DNA from: Pachypanchax playfairii
Lineage: Eukaryota > Chordata > Actinopteri > Cyprinodontiformes > Aplocheilidae
Direction of reading: 5' to 3'
Assembly: GCA_006937955.1 (NCBI GenBank)
Contig: SSNP01000005.1
Coordinates: forward strand, 6,136,109-6,200,108
Length of the DNA stretch: 64,000 nt
Shown: piece by piece, positions 36,775 to 64,000 of the stretch
Layout: each line of letters starts with the position of its first letter
Position numbering within the stretch: the first letter of the stretch is position 1
Notes under the pieces: model-generated
The model's database searches: none
Seen by the model: the letters and a program-made list of their open reading frames with translations, nothing else
Told to the model about the DNA's origin: nothing
Translations under genes and position numbers: made by a program

Positions 36775-37190
36775 TGTGACAATTCACATAATTCACAGTT
36801 ATCAATCAACCTGATTACCAGGATCCACCTGCCACACTCAGAGCCTGTCTGTCCGCCCTCCTCCGACACTCACACGCCAGCCGCAGCTGTCTGGCACCTG
36901 CTTGCTCCTCCAGGACTCCTGCAATTCATCACCACAGTAAGCTGTCTCCTCCAATCCTTATTCATCACCTTCACCTAACCTCTGCTCTCCTCCACCTGTC
37001 CAGACCGGACCGTTCCCGTCAGCTGCTGCTGACCCACTCCTGCTGGACCTGCACAAGCAGAATTCTTTTATCATTCTAAACTGTGACTGTATTTTCATCT
37101 GTGCTGGAGTTTTATTAAAACGCTCCTTTTCTGAACTCTCTTCTCGTGTCCCTGATCTGGAGTCTGCTGCTTGATTTAAAGTCCACTAAC
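36775..37190 (+). mobile_element. Probable solo LTR
   Basis: Starts TGTGACA and ends near CTAACA, with a long C/T-rich middle, an ATTAAA signal at 37114-37119 and a GT/CT-rich tail, as in fish Gypsy-type LTRs. No internal retroviral-type genes lie on either side. A clear target-site duplication could not be found, so the exact borders are uncertain. Confidence 0.45.
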
Positions 37191-38853
37191 AGAACGTAGA
37201 GAAACATGACAACAGCTGACTGAAAATAAATGACGGGACTGTTCTGTAGTGGCCTTCAATGACCGTCTTTATTGTCCAGTTCAGTTGCATTAGTTCTTTT
37301 ACTTTTTTAAATAATCCTATTAACCACAATTCAAAAAATGTATTTGTTGAATTTAAGTCATTTTTAATAACTGTCACTTTTGTCAGTTTCAAGTTTATTC
37401 AATGAACACTGTGTGTTAAGCAAAGTAACCAAAAATTTGTTTCACATTTGAATGTATCCGTGTGTGGCTTGTGTGAGAGGATTTATGGGTTTCACAGGAT
37501 TAGAATGATTTTGATACAAGGTTTATTGTTTTCTCCACAGATAGTTTAGACTAGACTGTATGGGAAAATCATTTGTTTCCACTCCCTTCAGCCTTGTATG
37601 GAGCTGCAAGGCTGCTGCAGACACAGTGGGGGAAAGCAACTTTAGGGCAGCACCTTATTCCAATGTAAAAACATTAAATTGACCGCTCATGTTCAATCAT
37701 GAATTACAATAAATCTTTTTCCAGTTCAACTCATTCCAACTCTTGGTAAATCATTTTTCCACAACACTTGAGAGGAGGTTGGTCTGCACACTGACTCTGT
37801 CTGCAGCTTAAAGGCTAGAAACCCTCCCCTTTCCAGTTTGAATTGATGAAGTTCCTTCAACAAGAAGCAAAATGTCTTCAAGAATCAAGTTTGAACACAC
37901 AGGAATCACTGGGATTTGGATGTTGAGGGAATTTTTCTTTAAAATCTGCCTGTTTACCAGAAAAAGACTCAATTCAGTGTCACAGAAAGTATTTAAACAG
38001 TTTCAGACACAATACATTTTTTCTTGAAGTTGATTGGAGAAAAAAGTCGGGGAGACTGCGGTTTAACTCCCCCCCGTTACAAGATGTTGTTGTGGTTTCA
38101 AGTTGTCCTCACTTTTTAACCACATACACAAACCCAATTCTAGGAAATGTTTTGGTCAAAAAGTACTAAGCCAGTATTCAATAGAAAACATCTGGTCTGG
38201 TGAAAAGCCAAAACAATGGTAGTCAGAAAAAAAGCAAGTGTTACTGTTAGATAGAGTTTGCTTGGACACTCGATACTTTTGCTCTGCAGGACCGGCAACA
38301 ACATCCGCAGCAGACTGTTGCTGTTTTTACATCCCACATAAATTCAAAATCAACTCCCAGGTGTCATCTGTGTGAATGTGCTTCATTGTCTTACGAAGGT
38401 CATGACATCACCAACTTGGCCCTGATCTTTATCTGTAATGAATCCTCCTTTGAGTTCTGTTAAGTGTCTTGAGTTATTTTACTTCCTGGCTGCCATTGAT
38501 TTAGTGTTTTGTGTGACCTTGGTGGCATTTCAGCTTCATGGGAAAAGGGGGGGGTTGAAGTATTTCCAGATGCTCGACTTGAAATCAACCCTTGTATTGA
38601 CCCACTTACTGAATTCTTTTTAAGCACAGTGCATGTCAGTAAATACAGTAAATATACTTCACCAAACTCATGCATTAAAAAGTAAAGCAATAATTTCCTT
38701 CACCAGCTTAAAAACAATTCAAATGATACATTTTGATGTTGTTGTTTTATAGCTGTATTTATGCAATCAAATTTAAACACACAATCTCAATTCAGGAAAC
38801 TTTAGTATTCCCAGAGATTGTATATTTTTGATTGAACAGCATACTCCTGGATA
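37191..38853. other. Intergenic, no gene seen
   Basis: Between slc41a2 and washc4, which are divergently transcribed. No coding exon is recognised. Confidence 0.4.
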
Positions 38854-39144
38854 GAGGCAACGTGTCCAGAAGGGTGGCACCCCTGGGCCAAAGACTGCCC
38901 CCCTCCCCTCCAAGGTGGGACAATCAAATTCAATCAATAATTTTCCATTAATCAGAGAAAAAATGTATATTATTATATTATATTATATTATATTATATTA
39001 TATTATATTATATTATATTATATTATATTATATTATATTATATTATATTATATTATATTATGAGCCATTTACATGTGCCACTGTTGTCCAAATCTGTGCC
39101 CCTACCTGGCCCCCAACGCAGATTTTCTGGACACGCCCCTGCCC
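38854..39144. mobile_element. TIR element carrying a TATTA microsatellite
   Basis: 'GAGGCAACGTGTCCAG' on the left and 'CTGGACACGCCCCTGCC' on the right form an imperfect inverted pair sharing CGTGTCCAG. Between them lies C-rich repeat text and a long (TATTA)n tract. The right end is within about 30 bp of the washc4 promoter motif. The element's right part is present again after the assembly gap (to 42299). Confidence 0.5.
38966..39061. repeat. TATTA pentanucleotide microsatellite
   Basis: About 18 uninterrupted copies of the 5-bp unit. A shortened tract (42166-42216) follows the 10-N gap. This tract is the likely reason the assembly broke here. Confidence 0.9.
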
Positions 39145-42100
39145 TTTGCAGCCTACAGTTTCACGTGGTGAACTACATTTCCCATAAGCCTTGCGACAAA
39201 AATCACAAGATCCATCATGGGACCGTGTAACTCTATTTTGTAGCATCACAGGTGTTTTGTTTTATTTACTTTTGCAGGATGGCGGTTGATACTATGACAC
39301 CCGACTGGGAGTTTGATCGTTTTGACGACGGGTCACAGAGTAAGTGCACTGTTCAGTCCAACGGGCGACGGAGTAAAGTTTAAACCAGGGTTAGCTTACC
39401 GTGTTAGCAACAGGCTTCGCTACTGGGATTCTTGTGTATATCAAATTTAAAAAATCAGTATCGTGTTATTAAAACATGTGTCCGATTAATATTTATTTTG
39501 TTTGTGTTTGTTTAAAGTGAACGTCCCAGTGAACGCTAGCTAAACGTTAGCTAAGCTTACACTTTCGTTTTGAAAGGAGCTGAATAATTATAATTTTACC
39601 ATAAATCATATACAATCTCATTTCCTGTTGATGCCTGATACGTTTACCGTCCTTTTAACCACATATTTCCATTTAATGGTGTGTTTTTTCTTTGTAATAT
39701 GTAAATAAACTGTGTTATACAGATATTTTAACCTGCTTTACATTTTTATCACGTTTCTTTCAATGAATCAACTTTCAAAGTCAAACTGAAAGAATTTAAG
39801 AGAATACGTTTTCCTTAAAACTACTTTTAAATATCAACATCTGAGTATTTGCCAGCAAAACAGATATGAAAACGTAGGATTCCTCAAGACTTTTGCTTAA
39901 TAAATAAAACAATAACAGTAATATTACAGACTAACAACTATTACATCCACGAGACAATTTGGTTAATAATTCTTACTAACAGTTTGGTACCTTGATATCA
40001 AATATGTTGTAGCTACATTTAATTATTTTGGAGCTAATACAACAGAATAAATGAAGATTGAAATAGAGATGTATGAGCATATTAGATTCAACAAACTTTT
40101 TTCTGTGACATTAATATTATCAACTTTTCCATCTAACAGAAATACATACAGAGGTTCAGCTGAAGAGCTACAGCAGGTTCCTGGAAGAATACACCTCCCA
40201 GCTGAAGGGGATCGCAGAGGCGCTGGATGACTCCATAGGAGATGTTTGGGACTTCACTCTGGACCCCATCGCACTGAAAGTAAAACATCACATCTGCTTC
40301 AAATGTCTGAAATTGTTGTTCAACAAACCAAACTAAAAACATTCTTCTTTATTTCAGCTTCTACCTTATGAGCAGTCGTCATTGTTGGAGTTAATTAAAA
40401 CAGACAACAAGGTACATAAATAGAAATGTGTTTGTTTCTAAAGTAAAATCTGCTAAGTTTTTTATTTAATGTTGAACATTTGTGTTTTGTGCAGGTTCTG
40501 AACAAAGTTATCACAGTTTACGCTGCTCTCTGTAGTGAAGTGAAAAAGCTCAAGTATGAGGTTAGTTCGATCAAAACAAAGTGTTTAGGTAGTTTGATTG
40601 TGTTCCTTGGAAACTGATTTAATGTTTTGGTTTTTTTTAGGCGGAAACAAAATTCTACACGGGTTTATTGTACTACGGGGAAGGAGGTAGAATGTCAGAA
40701 CTTCCATCTTTTAGTTCCTCACTGCTTTTGCTTCAGTGGTTCCTTCACATCTTTATTTACTGATGGAAATAAAATGTTCAGTGTTTGTCTATTTTGTGTT
40801 ACAGTGTGTGAAACCAGTGTTGTTGAAGGGGAGTCACAGATTCAAATGGGCAGATTCATTTCATTCCTGCAGGTGGATAATAAATAGTTCACTGAAGTCC
40901 AGACTGCATCGGTAAAGTAGTTTTACTCATGACTCTTCTTCATATAGGAGCTGTCCTGCTTTGTTTCAAGATGTTATGAAGTGGTGGTCAACATTGTCCA
41001 TCAGCTGGCCGCCCTCTACAACAACAGCAAGTAAGATCCATGAGCTGAAAGCAGTGATGTCACACGGTCAGTGTAAGGGTCTGCATGAAAACTGCATGCT
41101 TTGACAAGCACATAAAATAAACCCCAACAAAAAGCTGTTGATTGCAGAAAATGACACTTCTCACTTTTAATGATACATGAGGCGACGATGCAACAGCTCA
41201 GCAAACGTGTTACAGTCTCTTCTGACTCGCGGTGCAGCTCGTGGAACCGAATCTGGTTCTGGTTGCAGAGGTACTGCCTCTGGATCCATTCCTGCACCAG
41301 CATGGCTGTCTTCTCTCTATGTCCTCAAAAGCAGCAGCTACAGCTGGTAGATCTTCTTCATCCTGCAGCTGCAGCTATTGAAGGTGCAGCTGGAGTTTCT
41401 CTGCATTATTGCCATCTTTAAATTAGAAGCTTTGCCACAAATTTGATAATCAACAGAGAATTTTGGAGATACTGGACTGCCACAACGTATATTACCCAAC
41501 AAAATGTGCCGACAGCTGAAGGATCTTTATAAAAATGAATTTAAATTACTGTAAGTTGCACATTGGGGCCATTCTTGCATCTTACAACAATAATTTTCAT
41601 AAGATATTGGTAGACCGGAAGAAGGTTCCAACAGACCTGTATGAGGAGATCAAGAACTCTGCAGTAGCGTCCGGCAGAAAATCAAGTCATGGATTTGTTG
41701 AGTACAAGACAAGATGTTCTAAATAATTTATTTTCTGTGTCTTAGGGGTGCAACAAAAATCATCGAGTCATTGGGCGTCCATTTCCAAGTAAGTTTTAAA
41801 ATGTCTTGAACGTGTAAAATCTTTCATTCTCGGTGGGAACTTCTTCTGTCTGTTCTGCGTTTCTTCTTCAGGTCGTGTACGAACACCTGGGAGAGCTGTT
41901 GGTGGTTCTGATTACACTTGATGAGATCATGGAAAATCACGGTACATTGAAAGATCACTGGAAGATGTATAAAAGGTCAGTTTTTTCTAGATTTTTAGGT
42001 TACTTTGATTAATTTGTACAAGCATGTCACAGAGATAATTGAGTAGAATTAAATGTCAGATTGTTGATCTGATTGTTTATCACTGAAGAATCACGTTTTC

Positions 42101-42155
42101 TTCGTTAATCGAGAGCCTTTTTTGGAGCATGAAATAAAACATGTACAAACTAAAA
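39011..42155 (+). repeat. Exact duplication copy A, with washc4 exons 1-9
   Basis: This 3,145-bp block is repeated at 42166-45310 with a constant offset of 3,155 bp, and every stretch I compared was identical, introns included. It holds the washc4 promoter and exons 1-9 (39279-39339, 40140-40279, 40358-40411, 40495-40560, 40641-40686, 40805-40872, 40948-41030, 41746-41788, 41872-41975) and ends exactly at the 10-N gap. It should not be annotated as a separate gene; see copy B. Confidence 0.92.
39161..39195 (+). promoter_or_regulatory. washc4 promoter: E-box and ZNF143-type site (copy A)
   Basis: TCACGTGG at 39161-39168 is a CACGTG E-box of the kind bound by USF and MiT/TFE factors. At 39172-39195, 'ACTACATTTCCCATAAGCCT' plus TGCG closely follows the long ZNF143 (SBS) consensus ACTACA-N2-TCCCA...GC-N4-GCG. 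It lies about 85-105 bp before the ATG, a normal place for ZNF143 sites in TATA-less housekeeping promoters. Binding is inferred. Confidence 0.65.
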
Positions 42156-42165
42156 NNNNNNNNNN
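42156..42165. other. Assembly gap, 10 N
   Basis: A run of ten N separates the two exact copies. The sequence before it continues uninterrupted at 45311 from the second copy, and the sequence after it starts within the TATTA tract. Confidence 0.98.
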
Positions 42166-42315
42166 TATTATATTATATTATATTATATTATATTATATTA
42201 TATTATATTATATTATGAGCCATTTACATGTGCCACTGTTGTCCAAATCTGTGCCCCTACCTGGCCCCCAACGCAGATTTTCTGGACACGCCCCTGCCCT
42301 TTGCAGCCTACAGTT

Positions 42316-42350
42316 TCACGTGGTGAACTACATTTCCCATAAGCCTTGCG
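42316..42350 (+). promoter_or_regulatory. washc4 promoter motifs (copy B)
   Basis: Same E-box and ZNF143-type site as at 39161-39195, at offset 3,155, directly upstream of the gene model's exon 1. Confidence 0.6.
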
Positions 42351-42433
42351 ACAAAAATCACAAGATCCATCATGGGACCGTGTAACTCTATTTTGTAGCA
42401 TCACAGGTGTTTTGTTTTATTTACTTTTGCAGG

Positions 42434-57512
<15,079 letters not shown>

Positions 57513-57870
57513 CGCTCCATCTGACTGGATTCTAACTGTCGGAGCGCCGCAGGGTTAATCCAGTCTGCAGCCAAACAAACAACAACTGATCGATGGAAAT
57601 GTTTTGAGTGTGCGGTTTGGAGATAAAAGACTGGAAAATGTACAAATCTATTGATGGTAGTTTTTATGTCTTCATGGGAGATGGTGCTCTCCGTCTAACC
57701 ACAGGAAGTGTCTCCTTTTACAGAAACGTTCATTCGACATCCTGCAGCTGCAAACATCCACTAACAGTTTGAATCTGTTGCACTTACACAAACACCTACT
57801 TTTTATAAAAATCTATTAATCAAAGGTAAAAGCCTGTGTTGTTTGCATTCGGATTAGACTGATATTTCAC

Positions 57871-57876
57871 AATAAA
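57871..57876 (+). terminator. washc4 poly(A) signal
   Basis: AATAAA about 360 bp after the washc4 stop, followed within about 30 bp by GT-rich text (GGTTCAGTC ... GTGAGC). A later AATAAA at about 58302 is an alternative. Confidence 0.55.
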
Positions 57877-59562
57877 AGCCTTTGGTTCAGTCATGGACAA
57901 GTGAGCATCTTTAAGTCAGTTTCATTCTGTTCAGTGTTTTAAATGTTTTATAAAAGCAGCTCTACAGACTCCTGAATGTTCATTGTAAGATCTCATGTTA
58001 ATTACTTGATCATTTTATATTTTGTATGAATGTATGTGCCTTATAAATTTAGCATCCTTTTGACACAAGATGCAGATAAATTCCATGTTTGTTTTCTACT
58101 TTAGTGATGTTTCATCTCACATCATTTACATATTGAAAGACTTGAAAAGGAGTTCTGAACCCAGCTTAAAATTTGTGAATGATTTGTGGAAAATAACTGT
58201 AAAGATTAACCCAGTGTGTAATTAAATGTAAAATGACATTGTTTTGTTGTGGTGGAATGAGTTCGCTCACATTTATACAACGATCTGAGATTCATGAAGC
58301 ATAATAAACGAGACACAGCGGTTCAGGAAAGCCTTTTCTGCTTTAATACAAAGAAAAGAAGCTTGTTAACTTCAAAAATACAAGATCGGTTTCAAATTCT
58401 TTTTAACAAATTCCCAGTTTTCCATTTCCCATATGAAATGTTATTGTTCACTCCTGTTCCAAGAGTCTGAATTGAAATACCTCCTTTCTTTGACGTTAAA
58501 CTTATTTTCCAGGTGTTTTTTGTTTTGATGGGTGAGAATCGGGCCTTTCCTTGAATGTATTTTATTGTAATGTGTAAGTGCCCTTCGTGCCAAATGACAC
58601 ACTGTCCAGCAGATCAAGAAAATTCCTGTTACATCAACGTATCTCATCCGTGTTCTCTTCATAAAAAATGAGGTACGAGGCAGGGCAAGTTTTTTTCCAA
58701 AATAGATGTCATATATATATATACACACACACATATATATATATATATATAGCAATCATATATACACATTCATACATACATGTACTAGTTTATGTGATGT
58801 AAAGAACAAAAAATGTACATATTTCTTACAAAATCGTAACGAAGACTGGAAAGTGTTGTTTGCTCTTGAGCAAAGTCGTGTTAAATGTTCAGCCCGTTCA
58901 AACCTCCCAGAAGTCTGTCTGCGTTTTGAGTCGGAGACGAACAGAAGGAGAGACAGACGGAGACAGAAAAACGTTTGGTAGTGCAAATCCAGAGGACAGA
59001 AGGAATGGATGAGATAAAAAGGACAGCATGAACAGATGAAGAATGGAAGAAAGGGGAAAAACACGAGGAGTGTTTCTATAAAAAAGCACAAACAAATTTT
59101 GTGTTCTTTTATTACTAAATATAGTGCAACAATAAACATTGCATTTCTTTCACCCCTTCACTTGTGTCTGAGAATGCTAACAAAACCTTTTTTCCACCTT
59201 CGTGTTCTTAACACTCGGTGTAAATAAGAGGTGGAACCTTTGTTCTGTCACTGTCCTGTGCCACGAGGTCAGTCCTCCTCACTGGGAGAACGCAGGCTTT
59301 AAATTCAGACGTAAACAACACAGACCTGCTCATAAGACAAAAAAAAAAAAAAAAACAGGAACAGAGAGAATAAAAACGGAACAAATGTTTTGGGTAGAAT
59401 GTGAATGCAGAAAGGCAGGACAGTTTGAATGATGGTCACAACCCCTGCAGTCAAATCGCCAAATCCTCAGGGAATAAAAACCAAGCTGCGCGTCCCGCGG
59501 CGCTCGTCCTGGACAGCAGGGCTGCGTGCAGGAACAGCTGCGGCCTTTGGACCGGTCGGGCC
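57877..59562. other. washc4-cnot2 intergenic space and cnot2 3' UTR
   Basis: No coding exon. The part right of about 58.3 kb is probably cnot2 3' UTR on the minus strand, with possible poly(A) signals near 58557 and 59107. Contains the TA/CA microsatellite listed separately. Confidence 0.45.
58711..58751. repeat. TA/CA compound microsatellite
   Basis: (AT)n, then (AC)n, then (AT)n across about 41 bp, likely within the cnot2 3' UTR. Confidence 0.9.
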
Positions 59563-62500
59563 TTAGAAGGCCTGCTGGGCTGGATTGTAGTTGAAAGTTG
59601 TTGGCACGTGAGGCCTCTCTTCCAGCTTGTCATACTCCAAATGGAATTCCTGAGATTCAAGGAGATTTTTAACAACTTCTCTAAATCTCAACCAGAGTTT
59701 CATCACTAAACAAGCGTTACCTTGGCAACTTTCCTCCAGTTAAGACAGTCAAAAAAGTAGTAGGTGCCTCTCTCGTACGTGTTGGTTTTGAGTGTGGGCT
59801 CCATGCCGGGTGCTCTCGTTATCCAGACCCGCTCCTCTTTATGGTACCTCCAGTCCCGGTTGAAGCTGGACCCAGAACAGAAAACAGATTCAGTCACTCT
59901 TGAATGAATCTCAGTGGAAGGATCGGATCTGTAGCACCACGTCTATGATTTACTTACAGCTCCACTGCTGCCAGGATCTGTAGTAGATCACCACCGTTCA
60001 TGTAGTACAGGTAGAACAACAGGTCTTCACCATATCGAGCCAATTTAATGGCAGCCAACTAAAACAGCAGAGAAGAAGAAACATTAGTTTTATCCCGTCA
60101 CATCAAACACTGACTGTGATGGAGCTCATTAGTACCTTGTCTCTTATGTGAATGTTGGTCAGATACTCTGATGGAACATGGAAGTCTAGAAATACAGACG
60201 TTGATACAAGTTACACCACTTACGTGAGTTTCATCAGAACCCAATAAAATAACAGTTACACTGTAAAAACGACATCTCGGAGGTTCTGAGTTCAAACTGT
60301 TTTACTGGGAGATTGTATCTTACCGATGTCTTGAGGTCGACAAGGCGCCGAGGCCCAAGGAGAGGCGAACTTTGGGTACAAGTTTCTGAGAAAGATGAAA
60401 GATGTAGTAATGTAATCAGTATTACATCAGTAATCAGTAATAATGACGAGGAAAACACTTTAAACATGAAATATAAAACAAAGGGTCATATTAAATGAAT
60501 TCATGCAATTATCTAGAATATTCTGTGTTCTTGGGAATATTAGCTGGTAAAATCTCCCCAAGATGTGAAACTTTTAATGAGAAACAAACCCGGTTTGTTT
60601 TTATTCTTTACTGTGTTTCATGAACTGAGGTCTAAAAAACAATCCTGTATGAGGTTACAAAACCTCAGAAGATTCTAACTGGTTGTTTAATCAATAAGAG
60701 AAAAATGCTAAATGTAATTTATGAACGAGTTTATCGACTGAGCTACAAATGTACAATTGTACAATTCACTTAATCAAATCATCTTCTCTGAACAGAACCA
60801 GCTGACGTCCATGTGATCGATTTAGAAAGCCAGACTTTAACCTTTCTTTCAGTCGAAAAGCAAAAACTAAAGTGTCTCTGTAAACTGAGTGCTGATAAAA
60901 ACAACTTCTACTGAATAAAAAGAAAATTTAATCTGCACAAACACACAATGTTTCACTCATTTTAAAGGTTTTATTGGGTTAAATTAGCAGCTAATTTTGA
61001 ATTTCCATCACATCATCACCTCCATCAGCATATGTATGTCTGTCTGTCTTTCTGCCTGTCTGTCTGTCTGTAAGAGCCGGATTAGCGTCTGGATCAAGAA
61101 ACGTTTTTAAGGATTCTTTATCATGAGAAATACACCTGTTTTAACATCTCTGCATATAACTCCATAATAAATGATCCAGGTGCTCAGTAACAAAATACAA
61201 GGTGAGTTCCCAATAGGTTCTACATGATACCAAGGATTAATCTGGATCAAAGACTGATCTGGATTGTTGCAAAATTCCAGATACCTCGATCCAGAAAATA
61301 AAAAGGAAACCTTCAGATTTTTTTATCACTGCAAGAACAAACAATGTTATAAACCAGTAACAAACACCAAAAGATAGTCGAGACACTCTGGAATCAGACG
61401 TGTGGAACAGGTTTGATGTTCCAGAAGAAGTGATTTTTGTGAATCCTGTTGTTAAATCTCTTTTCATAGTCAATGAATCTGATAATGTCGATGCAACAAA
61501 GATCAGACTGCTGGTGTAAATGTGGAGGGAACTGAGATGCTTGATGGAGGTACAAAGAATTTTCTAGTTTATTAATCAAATTCTTTACTTTAAGTTTTTT
61601 AATTTGATAAACTTGCCTTATGTTTAATGTGGAAGCTGTAAAAGTGACTGTGTTTCTTACTCTGGTGAATTTAGATTGAGTCCCAAGGTTGTGAGGTCAC
61701 TTCCCAGCGCCAGATGGACCGTCCCCAGATCAGTCTCTGCAGCTCGGATAAACGTCAGCAGACCGATCATGCCAAATTGGTCTGTCACCATTCCCGAGGG
61801 AATGTTCGTAACCCGACCTGCAGCGGCAGAACAATCCAGATTCAACAAACCAGAGATCTGCTGCGCGGCTGTGATCTACAGTAAATACTTACTGTCAAAC
61901 CAAATCCATATTTTTAGACTGTAATTCGTGCACTTGTTGGAAAACAAACAAGTCAATGACATTTTCTTTAAATTGATCTTCACAGACAAGATAATGGAAA
62001 AGTGATAATCTCAGAGTGAGTATTGGTCTCCTCACAGTAGCCTGTACAATATTTATTTAACCCAGAATACAGGGTAGAGAGCCCAACTCCCTCACCCAAG
62101 CTGCGCGATTAAGAAGGGATGTCTCAGAGGAATTGGAGCGATACGATTGGCTGTGAAGTCTCACCATCTGGTAACACCTGGATGCCTTTCTTCTGGTTGT
62201 TGTTCTGTGCGGAAGCTGCCTTGTCTCCAGGGAATTTTGGCCCATCTGTGCTGGATGTGCTCTTGGCTGTGGAGTTCAAGTTCTAAATGAAGAAACAAAA
62301 AAGGTTTTTTTAAAAAGGACACAAACACAAGAAGGACGACTTGTCAGGACACTCCTGCTCTCACTTACAGTTTTACTGTCATCGTTGTTCATCGTGGGGT
62401 CCTTATAGTTTGGCCCAGGCAGTGCAGGGAAGTCTTCATTATGGATGGAGAAGTCTTGTGTCTGTTCAGTCGATGGTTTTGTCACCATGCCGACTTCAAG

Positions 62501-64000
62501 GTTTCCAAACACAAGACGGCAAAACAGGAACATAAACAACTTTTCTCATCAGTGATAAGATCAGCATCAAAGCGTTCTGGGTAATGGCGTACCGTAGGGA
62601 GCCCGTCCAGCCAGCGGGTTGGGCATCGGTGTTGGATTTCCAGTCCCTTCTCTTCGACTCCGATCTGCTAATGCAGGGAAGTCTGACAGGTCCAGACCCA
62701 TTACACCATCACTCCCATCTGCAAGGACACGTTACAACATGCAACGCCTTTAACTTCAATAATATAACATGTGAATCGTCATAAAACCCAGTTAGTTAGT
62801 TTTCATCCATGTTTTTTGTTTGTGTTGTAAAAGTTAAACATAAAAAAAATTTGTTTTTCATTTTAGATTTTATTAAATTTGGTTTAGGACCTGAAGGTGA
62901 ATCATACCGACCTGTGCCGTTGAAGATATTGCTCGATAATGAGTTGTTCAACCCAAAAGCCTGATTACGGTTCATACCAAAACCCGACATGCTGCAGAGA
63001 CAAAATGAACCAAACAGAAGACAGAAACAGATTAAAGATGTTTGAATAAAACCAAATGACAGTTTACTGAGGGATCAAACCACGATTCAGATACCTGTTT
63101 ATGGTACACGGCTGGCGTGCTGGCTGCTGTTTGGGCATACAGATGATACTAGGCGAGCTGCGGTTGGGGCTCCCGAGTCCTGAGCTGCTCATGCTATTGG
63201 TCCTGCTGCCCATCCCGATGCCTTGACCAACCTGAGAGTGATTCAGTATGTTCCTTGTACTCACTGGTAGTGCCCCCCTACAAAAACATCCTCACCATCA
63301 TCATCACATCATGCCAACCACTTTTATTTTACTTTAACAAAACCAATTTGCCTTAAAGCAGCAACACATGGGTACCTGCTTGGTGATGGAGGGGTATGGA
63401 GGGACATGCTGGGGACACCTGTTGTTGGCGTGATGTGACTCGGTAGCTGCGTCCCTTGTGTTAGATTTCGGTTTAACTGAGGTGTGCTGTTTCCCATGCT
63501 TCTTAAAGGGAAGCCAATTGCACCTGTAGACACAAATAAAAAAAAGTTAATGAAATGAAACATAAAACCAGACGGGATCTGCTTTATGATGTACGTCTAC
63601 TCAATGTCACATGTTTCAAATATTTGACTTCTGGTCCTTTCCAAAAAGGTTTTTAACCATTATTAGTGTAAAAATGTCAAACTGGTTCGATCTGCGGTCA
63701 ACAACAAAACAACAGCAAACACTAACTTTGTGGACCGTACAAACTCGGCCCGAGTTGCGACAGCTGACCAGATGACGATGGTGAAGGAGAGGACAGCATC
63801 TGAATGGTAAGATTTATTAACAAGACAAAAAACATGAGGAAAACTCTCCAGCGGATGCGATGCAAGAAACAGTTACTAATAGATACCAAGAGGAAACTTA
63901 CATCTTTGTCCGATCGATGTGGGAACATCGACGGCTGGCTGTAGTATATGTCATCGGTGAAGTCATTATCGACTACGTCCATGAAGTCTGGAAATTTCGT
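59563..64000 (-). CDS. cnot2: CCR4-NOT complex subunit 2, 5' end outside window
   Basis: Fourteen exons join in phase: 64000-63902 (incomplete), 63799-63727, 63523-63376, 63277-63095, 62991-62912, 62718-62593, 62493-62369, 62282-62165, 61817-61661, 60385-60324, 60185-60136, 60058-59958, 59865-59721 and 59649-59563, giving 517 residues; about 28 N-terminal residues lie beyond the edge (human 540). CNOT2 is a structural subunit of the CCR4-NOT deadenylase, pairing with CNOT3 through its C-terminal NOT box to dock on CNOT1. Visible marks: 'QLPSHITPTTGVPSMSLHTP', 'SSPSIICMPKQQPARQP', 'DFSIHNEDFPALPG', and the C-terminal NOT box with 'RYGEDLLFYLYYMNGGD' and 'NRDWRYHKEERVWITRAPGM', ending FNYNPAQQAF. 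An ATG internal to the first exon is not the start. Confidence 0.95.
61040..61072. repeat. TCTG tetranucleotide repeat, imperfect
   Basis: About eight units, with CTTT and CCTG interruptions, in cnot2 intron between the exons at 60385 and 61661. Confidence 0.8.

Noticed and set aside
38915..39187. Open frame with a repeated IILYY motif
   Set aside because: It is a translation of the TATTA microsatellite.
39279..41975. A second, partial washc4 gene as a true paralog
   Set aside because: It is identical, introns included, to the copy after the N run and ends at the gap, which fits an assembly overlap better than gene duplication.

Overview
The window is a piece of a ray-finned fish (teleost) nuclear genome. 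It is AT-rich, its genes have many short exons with GT-AG introns, and it carries dense remnants of hAT, L2-type LINE and LTR elements. Five protein-coding genes can be reconstructed exon by exon, each with consistent reading phase across its junctions: etfbkmt (+, 3.2-5.1 kb), resf1 (-, 13.4-18.7 kb), slc41a2 (-, 29.2-34.8 kb), washc4 (+, 42.4-57.5 kb, with exons 1-9 present a second time at 39.3-42.0 kb) and cnot2 (-, 59.6 kb to beyond the right edge). In human all five lie on chromosome 12, but in three separate places: ETFBKMT/RESF1, SLC41A2/WASHC4 and CNOT2. The gene names therefore rest on both protein sequence and neighbourhood.

Layout. 0-3.2 kb holds LINE scraps and dispersed repeats. 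3.2-5.1 kb is etfbkmt, flanked by an inverted pair of one repeat. 5.5-12.6 kb is a transposon graveyard: a TIR element, a RecQ-like helicase scrap, an LTR-like block and two oppositely oriented LINE fragments. 13.4-18.7 kb is resf1, a silencing factor for retroelements. 19.3-23.5 kb contains a hAT remnant with a BED finger, an L2-type LINE and a 509-bp TIR element. 23.9-27.1 kb is a near-identical repeat pair whose joints carry single N bases. 27.2 kb has a 29-bp tandem array. 29-35 kb is slc41a2, 36.8 kb a probable solo LTR, and 38.9-57.5 kb washc4 with a 3,145-bp exact duplication across a 10-N gap. 58-64 kb is cnot2, convergent with washc4.

The genes do not form a pathway. They are an ordinary set of conserved genes: mitochondrial protein methylation, retroelement silencing, Mg2+ transport, endosomal actin nucleation and mRNA deadenylation. 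I found no convincing new biological system. The points most worth a second look are the two duplications that look like assembly artefacts (one would corrupt the washc4 model), the two small 3' exons of resf1 that a single-ORF model misses, a ZNF143-type promoter motif beside a transposon and microsatellite at washc4, a GC-AG intron, and several elements with clear terminal inverted repeats.
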